Positions 36,516-46,580 of a stretch of 64,000 nucleotides of DNA are shown here, in pieces. Position 1 is the first letter of the stretch, and each line of letters starts with the position of its first letter. Source of the stretch: Candidatus Endomicrobiellum glyptotermitis (GTDB lineage: Bacteria; Elusimicrobiota; Endomicrobiia; Endomicrobiales; Endomicrobiaceae); assembly GCA_031267715.1 (NCBI GenBank), contig JAIRYQ010000002.1:1-64000 (forward strand), read 5' to 3'. The notes beneath the pieces were generated by a model. The model ran no database searches. It was not told the DNA's origin and worked only from the letters and a program-made list of their open reading frames with translations. A program made the position numbers and the translations under genes.

Positions 36516-37910
36516 ATGAGTGTTTTTAATAATATAAAAAGACAATATAGAACTGCTGGGGGGTACTTAGAGTTTTTTAAAATAGCAATCCCTCTTATAA
36601 TTTCTACAAGTATTGGGGCCATTCAGCTTTTTATAAACAGGACTTTTCTCTCTTTGTATTCCCGGGAGGCTTTTGCCGCCTCCGCACCGGCTGGTATTTC
36701 TAATTGGGCGGTTGTTACTCTTTTTCTTGGAACCTTGGCGTATGTAGACGTTTTTGTAGCGCAATATTATGGTAAGAGGGAATACCAATCAATAGGTCCT
36801 GTAATTTGGCAAAGTGTCTATTTAGCATTAGTAGCAGCTTTCATAATTCTTTGTTTTTCTTTTTTCTCTGAAAGTATCTTTATGAACATAGGGCATCCTT
36901 ATATTGTAGCATGTGAAGAGGTAAAATTTTTTAAAGTATTGTGTTATGGCGCTTTTCCAACCCTCTCTGTAGCGGCATTGTCTGGTTTTTATGCAGGAAG
37001 AGGTAAAACTAAAGTGGTTTTATTAGTTGGTGTTTATGGCGTTACAATAAATATTATTTTAGACATTTGTTTGATATTTGGATATCTAAGTTTCCCGAGA
37101 TTGGGTATTCTTGGTTCAGCTTGGTCAAGCAATATATCTTCAACTATTATGTTTATAACTTATGTTTTTATGATCGTTGCAAAGGGAAACAGTAACTATA
37201 ACACAAGGTGTATTAAACCTAATTTTAATTTTATGAAGAGATTATTACGCTATGGTTTTCCAAATGGAGTGCAATTCTTTTTTGATATGACGGGGTTTGG
37301 AATTTTTATACTCATAGTTGGAACGCTTGGTATTGCAGAACTTACAGTTAGCAATATAGTTTTAAATATAAATAATCTAATTGTTATGCCTCTTGTTGGG
37401 TGTGGTATGGCGATGTCGATAATGGTTGGTAATTATTTAGGTAGGAACAAAGTATCTCTTGCAAAAATGAGTGTTAAGTCCGCTGCCCATATAGTATATG
37501 CTTATTCAGTGATTGTTATTTTTGTTTTAATTTTGTTGCCAAACCAGCTCCTTTATCCATTTTCATATGGATCACAAGCTTTGTTAATGGATAATATAAG
37601 ACCAATGGCTATAAATCTTTTAAGAATTTTGGCAGTCTACCTGATCTTTGATGCCAGTGGAATAATTTTTGCAGCAGCCATCAAAGGTGCAGGTGATACA
37701 GTGTTTATTATGAAGATACTTACAACTTTCAGTGTGGTTTTTGTAATTATACCAACATATTTTATTGTGGTAGTCTTTAAATTTGGAATATATGTCGCGT
37801 GGTATTTTATGCTGACTTATAGCATAGCTCTTGCAATTAGTTTTTATTGTAGATATAGATCTGGTAAATGGAAGAAAATGCGTGTTATAGATATGAAGAA
37901 CGTTGTTTGA
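36516..37910 (+). CDS. MATE-family multidrug/Na+ efflux transporter
   Basis: About 464 residues with twelve predicted hydrophobic segments and the internal duplication of MATE carriers (for example GFYAGRGKTKVVLLVGVYGVTINIILD in the first half and AAIKGAGDTVFIMKI in the second). MATE proteins export cationic compounds in exchange for Na+ or H+. The substrate is unknown. The frame extends to a TTG at 36465, but ATG 36516 (MSVFNNIKRQYR) leaves a normal cytosolic N-terminus. A 221-base spacer separates it from the next gene. Confidence 0.88.
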   Translation: MSVFNNIKRQYRTAGGYLEFFKIAIPLIISTSIGAIQLFINRTFLSLYSREAFAASAPAGISNWAVVTLFLGTLAYVDVFVAQYYGKREYQSIGPVIWQSVYLALVAAFIILCFSFFSESIFMNIGHPYIVACEEVKFFKVLCYGAFPTLSVAALSGFYAGRGKTKVVLLVGVYGVTINIILDICLIFGYLSFPRLGILGSAWSSNISSTIMFITYVFMIVAKGNSNYNTRCIKPNFNFMKRLLRYGFPNGVQFFFDMTGFGIFILIVGTLGIAELTVSNIVLNINNLIVMPLVGCGMAMSIMVGNYLGRNKVSLAKMSVKSAAHIVYAYSVIVIFVLILLPNQLLYPFSYGSQALLMDNIRPMAINLLRILAVYLIFDASGIIFAAAIKGAGDTVFIMKILTTFSVVFVIIPTYFIVVVFKFGIYVAWYFMLTYSIALAISFYCRYRSGKWKKMRVIDMKNVV

Positions 37911-38131
37911 TGACCGATCATAATATATATTAACGCATATTTTTGCTGTACATGTTAAAGTAAAAAGTCTGTAATGTAACTAAAGTTGTGCTGATAGTGT
38001 GAGAAATGGTGAATGTTTTTTTACAATGAAAGTTTAACAAATTCAACAAAGTTTTTTGTTTTTAGTGGATTTGTTTATGAGCTAGGTGTGACTAGCTGTT
38101 TTGTACAGATTCGGCATGGTAAGGTAAGAAA

Positions 38132-39916
38132 ATGAGTATTTTTTTAAATATAAAAAAACGAATTAATACTTGCATAAGTCATGAAGTTCTTCTAAAAATA
38201 AAGCGTCTTTGGGTTGATTATATTTTTCCCCAACGAAAACTCCTAGTATTTTCAGTTATTTTTATGGTTATGTTTGGAGCTTTAGAGGCATTATCAGTTA
38301 ATTTGCTTAAACCTATCTTTGATGAACTATTTATAGCTAAAAAAAAAGAAACTCTTGGGTTGATTGCTGTTCAAGTTGTATTTTTTTTTGGTGCTAAATG
38401 CATCGCAAGTTATATGCAGTCCATTAGTATGACAAAGCTTGGAATAAATTTTACGAAAAAGATTCAGAGTGATTTGTATGAAAAAGTTATTATTCAGGAT
38501 TTAGAGTTTTTTTATAAAAGGAATTCAGGGAACCTTCTAGTGTATTTTGTGGGCGATTTGAATGCTATAAAGGATGCTGTACTAAGAGGAATTACAACTG
38601 TTATTAAAGATGCATTTTCGGCAATCTTTTTGATTGCTCTTATGTTTTGGAAAAGTTTTAATATGGCCATAGTTGTACTTATACTTTTCCCATTAGTGTT
38701 TTACCCGATAGTGTATTTTGGAAAAAAAATAAAAAAGATTTTTTCTAAACAGCAAATTTCTTTTAGTAACTTATATTCGCTTTTAACACAATCTTTTCAA
38801 GGAATTAAAATTGTCAAATCTTATAACATGGAAAAAATTGAGTCACAAAAAATAGAAGATGGTGTTACTGAAATAGCAAACCTTCAAATGAAGCTAGCGA
38901 AAAATAGTGACATTTTAAGTCCTTTGATGGAGTTTTTTGGGGGAGTTACTATAGCTGCAAGCCTTATTTATGGTGGATACAGAATCATGCACGGTTGTCT
39001 TACTGTAGGCGATTTTATGGTTTTTTTACTTGCCATAGTTTCATCATATAAGCCACTAAAATCTTTGGCGAATTTTAGTTCATATATCCAAGTTGGGATA
39101 ACAGCTATTGATCGTGTTTTTACAGTAATGGATCAGATTCCTAAAATAGTTGATAAACCTAATGCAAAAATATTTAAAGCAACATATGGAGTTATAAATA
39201 TCTCCGGTGTTAAGTTTGGCTATATTCCAGGTATCGAAGTTTTGCGTGACGTTAATTTGGAGGTGGATAAGGGGGAAAAAATTGCATTGGTTGGGTCTGC
39301 GGGTTCTGGAAAGTCCACTCTGATAAATTTAATATTAAGGTTTTATGATGTTTGGGGAGGAAGTATAAAAATCGATGACGAGGATATAAGGGATGTGGGA
39401 ATAAGATCATTAAGAGATAATATAGCTTTTGTGTCGCAGGACGTTGTGCTTTTTAATGACACTATTAAAAATAATATTTTAATGGGTAAGCCTAGTGCTA
39501 CAAGTAATGAGGCTATTGAAGCGTCAAAAAGAGCTTCAGTACATGATTTTATCATAAGTCTAGAGCGAGGGTATGATACGTTTGTAGGGGAAAGGGGCAG
39601 TAATTTATCGGGTGGACAAAAACAAATGATATCTATTGCAAGGGCCATGTTGAAAAACGCTCCTATACTTTTACTTGATGAAGCTACAAGTTCTTTAGAT
39701 TCTGTATCGGAAAGAATGGTACAAGAAGGTCTTGAAGTGTTAATGAAAGATAGAACTTCAATAGTTGTAGCGCATCGCCTATCTACAATAATTAACTCCA
39801 ATAGAATATATGTTTTTGAATCTGGCAATGTTGTAGAATCTGGAACTCATAAAGAACTTCTTGGCTTAAATGGATATTACACGAATCTCTACAATATTCA
39901 GTTCATACAAGGTTGA
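38132..39916 (+). CDS. ABC exporter, MsbA-like (membrane and ATPase domains fused)
   Basis: A 594-residue half-transporter. Six membrane helices fill about residues 35-325. The ATPase domain has Walker A GSAGSGKST (about 388-396), signature LSGGQKQ (about 492-498), Walker B ILLLDEATSSLD and the H-loop VAHRLSTI. The closest known role is MsbA, which flips lipid A-core across the inner membrane; the full lipid A pathway nearby supports this, but other lipid or peptide exporters look alike. Confidence 0.85.
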   Translation: MSIFLNIKKRINTCISHEVLLKIKRLWVDYIFPQRKLLVFSVIFMVMFGALEALSVNLLKPIFDELFIAKKKETLGLIAVQVVFFFGAKCIASYMQSISMTKLGINFTKKIQSDLYEKVIIQDLEFFYKRNSGNLLVYFVGDLNAIKDAVLRGITTVIKDAFSAIFLIALMFWKSFNMAIVVLILFPLVFYPIVYFGKKIKKIFSKQQISFSNLYSLLTQSFQGIKIVKSYNMEKIESQKIEDGVTEIANLQMKLAKNSDILSPLMEFFGGVTIAASLIYGGYRIMHGCLTVGDFMVFLLAIVSSYKPLKSLANFSSYIQVGITAIDRVFTVMDQIPKIVDKPNAKIFKATYGVINISGVKFGYIPGIEVLRDVNLEVDKGEKIALVGSAGSGKSTLINLILRFYDVWGGSIKIDDEDIRDVGIRSLRDNIAFVSQDVVLFNDTIKNNILMGKPSATSNEAIEASKRASVHDFIISLERGYDTFVGERGSNLSGGQKQMISIARAMLKNAPILLLDEATSSLDSVSERMVQEGLEVLMKDRTSIVVAHRLSTIINSNRIYVFESGNVVESGTHKELLGLNGYYTNLYNIQFIQG

Positions 39917-39995
39917 TTTGTAGCTTGTAGAAAATTATGATTGTATCGTCGTATCGTCAAAACCTTTGATTTTTTTGTAGTGCTAAACTAAAAAT

Positions 39996-41174
39996 ATGAA
40001 TAATGTTAAACAAATTAGTGATTATGTCTCAGGTATAGTCGAAGATGTAAAGAAAAATGGCGACAGGGCTGTTTTTAAATATCTCAAGAAATTTGATGGT
40101 GTGAATTATTATTCATCCAAAAAAGGGTGTAAGGTTTGTCAAAAAACAATAGATGATGCTGTTGGTCAGGTCCCGAAATTGCTGAAGAATGCAATAAGAT
40201 CCTCTTATTCAAATGTTTTAGAGTATCATAAATATGAATATTCCCAAATTAAGAAGATATGGAGATATGAGAAAGATGGCTTAAAAGTGGGGCAATTTTA
40301 TACGCCTGTAGACTCTGTTGGTATTTATGTACCGGGGGGACATTTTGCTTATCCGTCGACAGTTATTATGACTGCAATTCCTGCTGTAACAGCAGGTGTA
40401 AAGAGGATAGTGATGGTCACTCCGCCGAAAAATATGAACAGTGCTGTTTTATTTGCTGCGAAACTGTGTGGAATAGAAGAAGTGTACTGCGTTGGTGGAA
40501 TAGTGGCTGTAGCGGCACTTGCTTATGGAACTAGAACGTTGAAGAAAGTTGATATGATTGTAGGGCCTGGGAATGCCTATGTAAATGAAGCTAAAAGACA
40601 GGTTTTCGGATATGTGGGTATAGATTCCCTTGCTGGACCCAGTGAAGTAGCAATAGTTGCAGACGAGAATGTGCCTACGGACTATGTTGTTGCTGATATA
40701 ATGGCTCAGATAGAGCATGATCCTATGGCGAAAGCTTATCTTTTATGTAAATCTGAAAATAAAATATCTGAAGTTAAGAAGTTACTTCCAAAAGAAGCTT
40801 TTAAACAATTGAAAATAGAATTTTGTTCCTTGAGTGAGGCCATTAAAAAAGTTAATGACATAGCCCCTGAACACTTAGAATTGCTGGTGAAGGATTATAA
40901 AGCTTTATTGAAAAATGTTAGAAATGCGGGGGCTATTTTCGCGGGTTATCAAACTCCTACTGCTTCTGGCGACTATTGGGCTGGGCCTTCACATGTCTTA
41001 CCTACAAATGGGTCTGCAAAATTTTCAAGTGGTATTTCAGTGATGACATTTTTAAAAAGGTCATCATATATAGAAATGAGTAAGAAAAATAAAAAGGCGT
41101 ATAAGACTGTTGCTAGCTTTGCACAGTCTGAAGGTATGCAGTATCATAAAAAATCTTCCGAGATAAGAATATGA
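39996..41174 (+). CDS. hisD: Histidinol dehydrogenase
   Basis: A 392-residue HisD, somewhat shorter than the usual 420-440, with the shortening around the middle (after AQIEHDPMAKAYLLC) and at the N-terminus. Zinc ligands and catalytic residues are kept: Q and H in AQIEHDP, E-H in IAPEHLEL, D in SGDYWAGPSHVLPTNG, and the C-terminal H in EGMQYHKK. It performs the last two oxidations of histidine synthesis. It leads a six-gene his cluster and overlaps hisB by four bases. Confidence 0.94.
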   Translation: MNNVKQISDYVSGIVEDVKKNGDRAVFKYLKKFDGVNYYSSKKGCKVCQKTIDDAVGQVPKLLKNAIRSSYSNVLEYHKYEYSQIKKIWRYEKDGLKVGQFYTPVDSVGIYVPGGHFAYPSTVIMTAIPAVTAGVKRIVMVTPPKNMNSAVLFAAKLCGIEEVYCVGGIVAVAALAYGTRTLKKVDMIVGPGNAYVNEAKRQVFGYVGIDSLAGPSEVAIVADENVPTDYVVADIMAQIEHDPMAKAYLLCKSENKISEVKKLLPKEAFKQLKIEFCSLSEAIKKVNDIAPEHLELLVKDYKALLKNVRNAGAIFAGYQTPTASGDYWAGPSHVLPTNGSAKFSSGISVMTFLKRSSYIEMSKKNKKAYKTVASFAQSEGMQYHKKSSEIRI

Positions 41175-41758
41175 ATCAAAGAAGAGCAAAAATTGTGAGG
41201 GAAACTAAGGAAACTTGTATTTCTATTGAGATTAATCTCGATAAATATTTTATATCGTCAGTATCAACTACTGTAGGTTTTCTAGATCATATGCTTGAGC
41301 TTTTTGCTATGCATTCGGGGATAGGTTTTAAAATTAAAGCTGTGGGAGATACTTATGTAGATGAACATCATTTAGTTGAAGATTCCGGGATTGTTATTGG
41401 TCAAGCTTTTAAAAAAGCTCTTGGAGATAAAAAAGGCATTGTAAGATATGGGCATTTTCTTCTACCTATGGATGAGGCTTTGAGTTATGTGGCCTTAGAT
41501 TTATCTGGTAGATCTTGTTTAAACTATGAGGTAGATATAAGGTTCCAGAAAAGTGGATTTAACTATGATTTAATACAGGAATTTTTTTATGCTCTTGTGA
41601 ATAATGCTGGATTTACATTGCATATTAAAATGATTAAAGGAAGGAATAACCATCATATAGCGGAATCTGTCTTCAAAGCTTTTGGCCATGCTTTAGGAAG
41701 AGCATTGCTGTATTCAAAAAGTAAAAAATCTGTTCTTTCAACAAAAGGAGTTCTTTAA
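41171..41758 (+). CDS. hisB: Imidazoleglycerol-phosphate dehydratase
   Basis: A 195-residue monofunctional HisB with both manganese-binding segments, FLDHMLELFAMHSG and DEHHLVEDSGIVIGQAF, and their repeat-half counterparts including GRNNHHIAESVFKAFGHAL. It lacks the N-terminal phosphatase domain of E. coli HisB, as in most bacteria. It converts imidazole-glycerol phosphate to imidazole-acetol phosphate. Confidence 0.96.
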   Translation: MNQRRAKIVRETKETCISIEINLDKYFISSVSTTVGFLDHMLELFAMHSGIGFKIKAVGDTYVDEHHLVEDSGIVIGQAFKKALGDKKGIVRYGHFLLPMDEALSYVALDLSGRSCLNYEVDIRFQKSGFNYDLIQEFFYALVNNAGFTLHIKMIKGRNNHHIAESVFKAFGHALGRALLYSKSKKSVLSTKGVL

Positions 41759-41762
41759 AATA

Positions 41763-42401
41763 GTGCGGCGAACAAAAGTTGCAGTTATAGATTACGGTTT
41801 TGGTAACATTAAAAGTGTTATAAATGCTTTGCATTATTGCAATGCTGAGGCGTATGTTGTTGATTCTCCTTTAAGAATTTCAAATTTTGGAGGTACAATA
41901 CTTCCGGGCGTTGGAGCGTTTGGCCCTGCAGTAGATTTTTTAAGATTAAAAGGTTTTGATAAAGCTATACGTGATTATGTGAATTCCGGAAAAATGCTTT
42001 ATGGAATATGTTTGGGATTTCAACTCTTTTTTACTAAAGGTTATGAAAATGGTAGTCATGAGGGACTTGGTCTTATATCTGGTGAAGTGAAAAAATTTGA
42101 GTTTAAAGATGAGTTGTTAAAGATTCCACATATGGGTTGGAATGATGTAAATATAGGGAATAGCTCATATGCAAAAAAAATGTTTTTTTCAATAGATAAT
42201 AAGGAAAACTTTTATTTTGTACACTCTTACTATGTGACTCCAGAAGATTTTATGTATGTTTCAAGTACGTGTGAATATGGTCTAAAATTTTGTTCTTCCG
42301 TGGCCTATAAAAATTTGTGGGGTAGTCAGTTCCATCCTGAAAAAAGTGGAGGAAGGGGATTAAAAATTTTAAGTAATTTTGTAAATGAGGTGAATAAATG
42401 A
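41763..42401 (+). CDS. hisH: Imidazole glycerol phosphate synthase, glutaminase subunit
   Basis: A 212-residue class I glutamine amidotransferase. The nucleophile is in [11 protein letters not shown] (about residues 80-90) and the His/Glu pair in QFHPEKSGG near the C-terminus. It supplies ammonia to HisF. The start is GTG at 41763, four bases after the hisB stop. It overlaps hisA by four bases. Confidence 0.95.
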   Translation: MRRTKVAVIDYGFGNIKSVINALHYCNAEAYVVDSPLRISNFGGTILPGVGAFGPAVDFLRLKGFDKAIRDYVNSGKMLYGICLGFQLFFTKGYENGSHEGLGLISGEVKKFEFKDELLKIPHMGWNDVNIGNSSYAKKMFFSIDNKENFYFVHSYYVTPEDFMYVSSTCEYGLKFCSSVAYKNLWGSQFHPEKSGGRGLKILSNFVNEVNK

Positions 42402-43120
42402 TTGTAATACCGGCAATTGATATAAGGCAGGGAAATTCGGTAAGATTAAAACAAGGTAAGATTGATGCTGAGACTATTTATTCATCTGATCCGGTTTTTA
42501 TTGCAAAACTTTGGAAAGAAAAAGGAGCGCAGCGTATACATGTCGTTGATTTGGATGGTGCTTTTAATGGAATGAATATAAATAAGGATATTATTAAAAG
42601 TATATGTATGGAAGTTGATATCCCAGTTGAAGTAGGTGGTGGGATAAGAGATATGAATAAAATAAAGGAAGTTTTTTATATGGGTGCTTCGTATGTAATT
42701 TTGGGAACGGCTGCTATTTATGATCCTGAGATTGTGAGAAAATCTATAGATAAGTATGGTCCTAAAAAAATAATTGTTGCTGTTGATGCAAAAGATGGTA
42801 AGATTGCAATAGGCGGGTGGAAAGATATAACTCAGGTTGGTATTTTAGAGCTTGTAAATAGACTTAAGAAAATAGGGGTTGAGGAGATTTTATATACTGA
42901 CATATCCAGGGACGGAATGTTTACAGGCCCTGATTTACTGGGGCTTGAAAAATTGTGTGAAAGTAGTTTGAGGATAATTGCTTCAGGTGGTGTGAAAACT
43001 ATTGATGATTTGATTGAGCTTAAAAAATATGAAGAGAAGGGTGTTTTTGCTGCAGTAGTCGGCAGTGCACTATATACGAGTGATTTTAAACTTGAGGACG
43101 CAGTAAAAAAAGTTCAATGA
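42398..43120 (+). CDS. hisA: Phosphoribosylformimino-5-aminoimidazole carboxamide ribotide isomerase
   Basis: A 240-residue (beta/alpha)8 barrel: [17 protein letters not shown] at the start, [41 protein letters not shown] and [12 protein letters not shown]. Both catalytic aspartates (near residues 8 and 129) are present. Normal length. Confidence 0.96.
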   Translation: MIVIPAIDIRQGNSVRLKQGKIDAETIYSSDPVFIAKLWKEKGAQRIHVVDLDGAFNGMNINKDIIKSICMEVDIPVEVGGGIRDMNKIKEVFYMGASYVILGTAAIYDPEIVRKSIDKYGPKKIIVAVDAKDGKIAIGGWKDITQVGILELVNRLKKIGVEEILYTDISRDGMFTGPDLLGLEKLCESSLRIIASGGVKTIDDLIELKKYEEKGVFAAVVGSALYTSDFKLEDAVKKVQ

Positions 43121-43182
43121 GCATTTTTTTTGTTTGAATTTAGGAATTAGACAATGTAATGCTGGACTAAAAAAGAGGTAAA

Positions 43183-43944
43183 GTGTTAGGGATAAGATTA
43201 ATACCATGTTTGGATGTTACAAATGGACGCGTTGTTAAAGGAACAAATTTCATTAATTTAAAGGATGCAGGTGATCCTGTTGAATTGGCAAGGCAATATT
43301 ATTTGGATGGTGCTGATGAAATTGTATTTCTAGATATTACAGCAACTCATGAAGGACGTGATGCTACAATTGATTTAGTGAGGAGGGTTGCTGAAAAAGT
43401 TTTTATTCCTCTTACAGTAGGTGGAGGAATAAGGACTGTTGAGGATATAAGAAATCTTTTAAATGCAGGTGCGGATAAAGTTTCACTGAATTCTTCTGCG
43501 GTTAAAGATCCTAAAATCGTAAAAAAAGCAAGCGATAAATTTGGTATTCAGTGTATGGTGGTTGCTATAGATGCAAAGAAAGTAAAAAAGAATAGATGGA
43601 ATGTGTTTATTCATGGTGGTAGGATAGACACTGGGATTGATGCCGTTGTTTGGTCTAGGAAAGTTACGGAATTGGGAGCTGGTGAAATTTTGTTAACTAG
43701 CATGGATAAGGATGGTACAAAAGATGGTTATGATTTAGAGCTTTTAAAAGAAGTTTCAAGTTCTGTAAAAATACCTGTAGTCGCATCTGGTGGTGCTGGA
43801 AAGATAGAGCATTTTTTTCAAGCTTGCGAATCTGGTGCTTCGGCAATACTTGTTGCTTCTTTATTTCACTATAAGGAGTTGAGTATAAAAGGAGTTAAAA
43901 ATTATTTAAAATCTAAAAGTATATTTGTTAGAGCGACAGATTGA
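43183..43944 (+). CDS. hisF: Imidazole glycerol phosphate synthase, cyclase subunit
   Basis: A 253-residue barrel: [74 protein letters not shown] and [12 protein letters not shown]. Catalytic aspartates (D11 and the one in MDKDG) are present. With HisH it forms the imidazole ring and releases AICAR. The start is GTG at 43183 after an AGAGG box. Confidence 0.96.
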   Translation: MLGIRLIPCLDVTNGRVVKGTNFINLKDAGDPVELARQYYLDGADEIVFLDITATHEGRDATIDLVRRVAEKVFIPLTVGGGIRTVEDIRNLLNAGADKVSLNSSAVKDPKIVKKASDKFGIQCMVVAIDAKKVKKNRWNVFIHGGRIDTGIDAVVWSRKVTELGAGEILLTSMDKDGTKDGYDLELLKEVSSSVKIPVVASGGAGKIEHFFQACESGASAILVASLFHYKELSIKGVKNYLKSKSIFVRATD

Positions 43945-44070
43945 AAAATATGAGATATAAAAGGTAGAGGTTATAAAAATGATGATAATATTCGCAAATT
44001 AAATCTGTACGTGCTTTATATGAAAAAAAAACTTAGATGAAGTAAATTGTTAAAAGAGAGGGTTTTTTTT

Positions 44071-44430
44071 GTGAGTAATTTTAGCGAAAATTTAAAATTT
44101 GATAATAAGGGGCTTATTCCAGTCGTAGTTCAGGATTTTACGAGTAATATAGTTTTGATGGTAGCTTATATGAATAAGGAAGCCATTAAAAGAACTCTTG
44201 AAACAAAAAAAGCTACTTTTTGGAGTCGCTCCAGAAAAACTTTTTGGGTTAAGGGCGAAACTTCAGGGAATATACAAAAAGTAAAAGAATTTTATTATGA
44301 TTGCGATGGTGATTGCATTCTTTTGAAAGTAAATCAAATTGGATCAGCGGCGTGCCATACTGGACACAGAAGTTGCTTCTTCACAAAAGTTACATCAAAT
44401 GGCGCTACTGAGGAAGAAAGCAGTAGGTGA
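44071..44430 (+). CDS. hisI: Phosphoribosyl-AMP cyclohydrolase
   Basis: About 119 residues with [47 protein letters not shown], and zinc/magnesium segments [11 protein letters not shown] and [11 protein letters not shown]. It opens the adenine ring of phosphoribosyl-AMP. GTG 44071 is chosen over the upstream TTG at 44047 because an AGAGAGG box (44056-44062) sits eight bases before it. The HisE pyrophosphohydrolase domain that is often fused is absent. Confidence 0.93.
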   Translation: MSNFSENLKFDNKGLIPVVVQDFTSNIVLMVAYMNKEAIKRTLETKKATFWSRSRKTFWVKGETSGNIQKVKEFYYDCDGDCILLKVNQIGSAACHTGHRSCFFTKVTSNGATEEESSR

Positions 44431-44680
44431 GATACTATATTACTGTATTATTACTTAACTTTAATAGTAAAATTTACAAAAAGTGATGAAATGTTGTTAT
44501 GCAACTGGCGTTGTATAAGTTTGGTAGGGAATTTTACTGGTATGTATAGTTTATTCTTGCTTTAATCAAAGATAAGAATGCCAGTGTTAAAAACCCCTTA
44601 TGAGAAAGTTGTTATGTGGAGGGCGTTGTAACACAAAACTACGTTTTGCAAATATTTAGGAAGTAAATGAAAGACTAAAG

Positions 44681-45670
44681 ATGTCTATAGACTTAGGATT
44701 GAAAATGAAAAAATTCAAAACTGCAATTGAGACTTTAAAAATAGAGGCTCGATCTATAGAATATCAGTTAGGGCACTTGGACTCTAACTTTGGTAGCGCT
44801 GTCTCTTTAATAAAAAATTGCAAAGGACATGTTGTTATTGTAGGACTTGGTAAATCTGGTTTAATAGGTAGAAAGATTTCTTCTACTATGTCTTCTCTAG
44901 GTATTCCGTCGACGTTCTTACATTTAACTGACGGTTTGCATGGTGATGTAGGTATGCTTATAAAAGATGATCTTGTGATAATGCTTTCTTATTCTGGTGA
45001 AACTGAAGGAATAAAAGAAATCCTTTCTGTTTTAAAAAAGATAGAAATAGAAGTTATAGTAATGACTGGTAAGGTTTTAGCTAATGTGTGGCAAGACAGT
45101 AAGCACATTATTGATTGTAGTGTTGAGAAAGAAGCGTGTCCATATAATCTTGCTCCTACTTCATCTACAACTGCAATGCTTGCAATGGGGGATGCTTTGT
45201 CTATTACTGTTTCTAAATTGAAGGGGTTTAAAAAGAAAAATCTAGCTGTGTTGCATCCATTTGGTTCGATAGGTAAAAGGCTTACCACTCAAGCGTGTGA
45301 TGTTATGAGAAAGGGAAATCGCAATCCTGTTGTAAAACAAACTGCAATTGTTGAGGAGGCTTTATTTGTTATGACGAGTACAGGAGTTGGAGCGACAAGT
45401 GTCGTTGACAACGATGATAAAATAGTGGGGTTTTTTACAGATGGTGATTTGCTGAGACATCTACAGACTGATAAGAACGTACTCTGGAAAAATATAACGT
45501 CTGTCATGACTAAAAATCCAAAAATTGTGTACTGTGAGAAGATGGCTGTAGAAGCGGCAGTAATTTTGAAAAAATACAATATAGACAATATACCGGTTGT
45601 AGATAAGGATAAGAAGCTTTTAGGTATTTTGGACCAAGGCGATTTGTTGACTGAAGGGTTTCTTAACTAA
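44681..45670 (+). CDS. kdsD: D-arabinose-5-phosphate isomerase with CBS domains
   Basis: A 329-residue protein. Residues about 30-190 are a sugar isomerase (SIS) domain (VVIVGLGKSGLIGRKISSTMSSLGIPSTFLH, LSYSGETEGIKEIL). HPFGSIGKRL links to two CBS domains (about 205-329). It makes arabinose-5-phosphate, precursor of the Kdo sugar of LPS, so it belongs with the lpx genes in function. The start ATG may be 44681 (MSIDLG) or the ATG at 44705 (MKKFKT). Confidence 0.92.
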   Translation: MSIDLGLKMKKFKTAIETLKIEARSIEYQLGHLDSNFGSAVSLIKNCKGHVVIVGLGKSGLIGRKISSTMSSLGIPSTFLHLTDGLHGDVGMLIKDDLVIMLSYSGETEGIKEILSVLKKIEIEVIVMTGKVLANVWQDSKHIIDCSVEKEACPYNLAPTSSTTAMLAMGDALSITVSKLKGFKKKNLAVLHPFGSIGKRLTTQACDVMRKGNRNPVVKQTAIVEEALFVMTSTGVGATSVVDNDDKIVGFFTDGDLLRHLQTDKNVLWKNITSVMTKNPKIVYCEKMAVEAAVILKKYNIDNIPVVDKDKKLLGILDQGDLLTEGFLN

Positions 45671-45773
45671 GATATTGAGTTTTGATGTTGTTTACAATAT
45701 GATATTGAGGATACATACAGGCACTATTTTGTTGTTGAAGTAAAATTAAGTTTTTTTGTGTGTGGGGGCAAGA

Positions 45774-46580
45774 ATGGGAACAACAGTTAAAAATATATTT
45801 GATAAGAAGGGGCTTCCTGCGTGTATTTGGACTAAGTGCAGAAAGTGTGATAGTATCCTCTTGCAGAAAGATTTTGAAGGGAATTTTATGGTGTGTCCTC
45901 AATGCGGTTATTATGCGAGACTTAATGCCCGCGAAAGAGTCGAATTCATTGTTGATAGAGGAAGCTTTGAAGAGATTAATGCAGGTATCAAATCTGTAAA
46001 TTTTTTAGATTTTCCAGAATACTCAGACAAGATAGAGAAATCTGAAATAAATGACGCTGTTATTACAGGTGAAGCAAAAGTGAGTGGATATAGTGTTGTG
46101 ATTGCGGTCATGGACTTTGGATTTATGGGTGGCAGTATGGGATCTGTTGTGGGTGAAAAAATAGTAAGAGCTATAGAACGAGCGATGAAAAAAAAATACC
46201 ATGTAATTATTATTTCTGCCTCAGGTGGAGCGAGAATGCAAGAGGGTATAATATCTCTCATGCAAATGGCTAAAACTAGCGCTGCTCTTGCGAAACTTGC
46301 TAATAAAGGACTTGCGTTTATTTCTATTTTAACAGATCCCACAACTGGTGGAGTTGCTGCAAGCTATGCCATGCTTGGAGATATAAATATTTCAGAACCC
46401 AAGGCTTTAATAGGTTTTGCAGGTCCTAGAGTTGTTGAGCAAACTATAAGACAACAATTCCCAGAAGGTTTTCAGTCTTCTGAGTTCTTGGAAAAGCATG
46501 GAATGATTGATATTGTTGTAGAAAGAAAAAACATGAAAGATGTTCTTGCTAAAATATTGAAATTTTTTTACGATAAATAA
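45774..46580 (+). CDS. accD: Acetyl-CoA carboxylase, carboxyltransferase beta subunit
   Basis: From ATG 45774 about 268 residues. The N-terminal zinc ribbon has CRKCDSI and CPQCGYY. The crotonase-like carboxyltransferase core has FGFMGGSMGSVVGEKIVRAIE, SASGGARMQEG and DPTTGGVAASYAMLGDI. It forms malonyl-CoA together with AccA, AccB and AccC, which are outside the window. A GTG at 45756 is an alternative start. Its stop overlaps the start of folC (TAATG). Confidence 0.94.
   Translation: MGTTVKNIFDKKGLPACIWTKCRKCDSILLQKDFEGNFMVCPQCGYYARLNARERVEFIVDRGSFEEINAGIKSVNFLDFPEYSDKIEKSEINDAVITGEAKVSGYSVVIAVMDFGFMGGSMGSVVGEKIVRAIERAMKKKYHVIIISASGGARMQEGIISLMQMAKTSAALAKLANKGLAFISILTDPTTGGVAASYAMLGDINISEPKALIGFAGPRVVEQTIRQQFPEGFQSSEFLEKHGMIDIVVERKNMKDVLAKILKFFYDK

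Noticed and set aside
44536-44585. Imperfect hairpin (ACTGG/CCAGT with ATTCTT/AAGAAT) between hisI and kdsD
   Set aside because: The two stem parts are separated by a large one-sided bulge and no T-run follows, so it is not a convincing terminator or riboswitch.
44493-44632. Two similar segments (GTTGTTATG...GGCGTTGTA) in the hisI-kdsD spacer
   Set aside because: Similarity is limited to about 18 bases with mismatches, and only two copies occur; likely chance.
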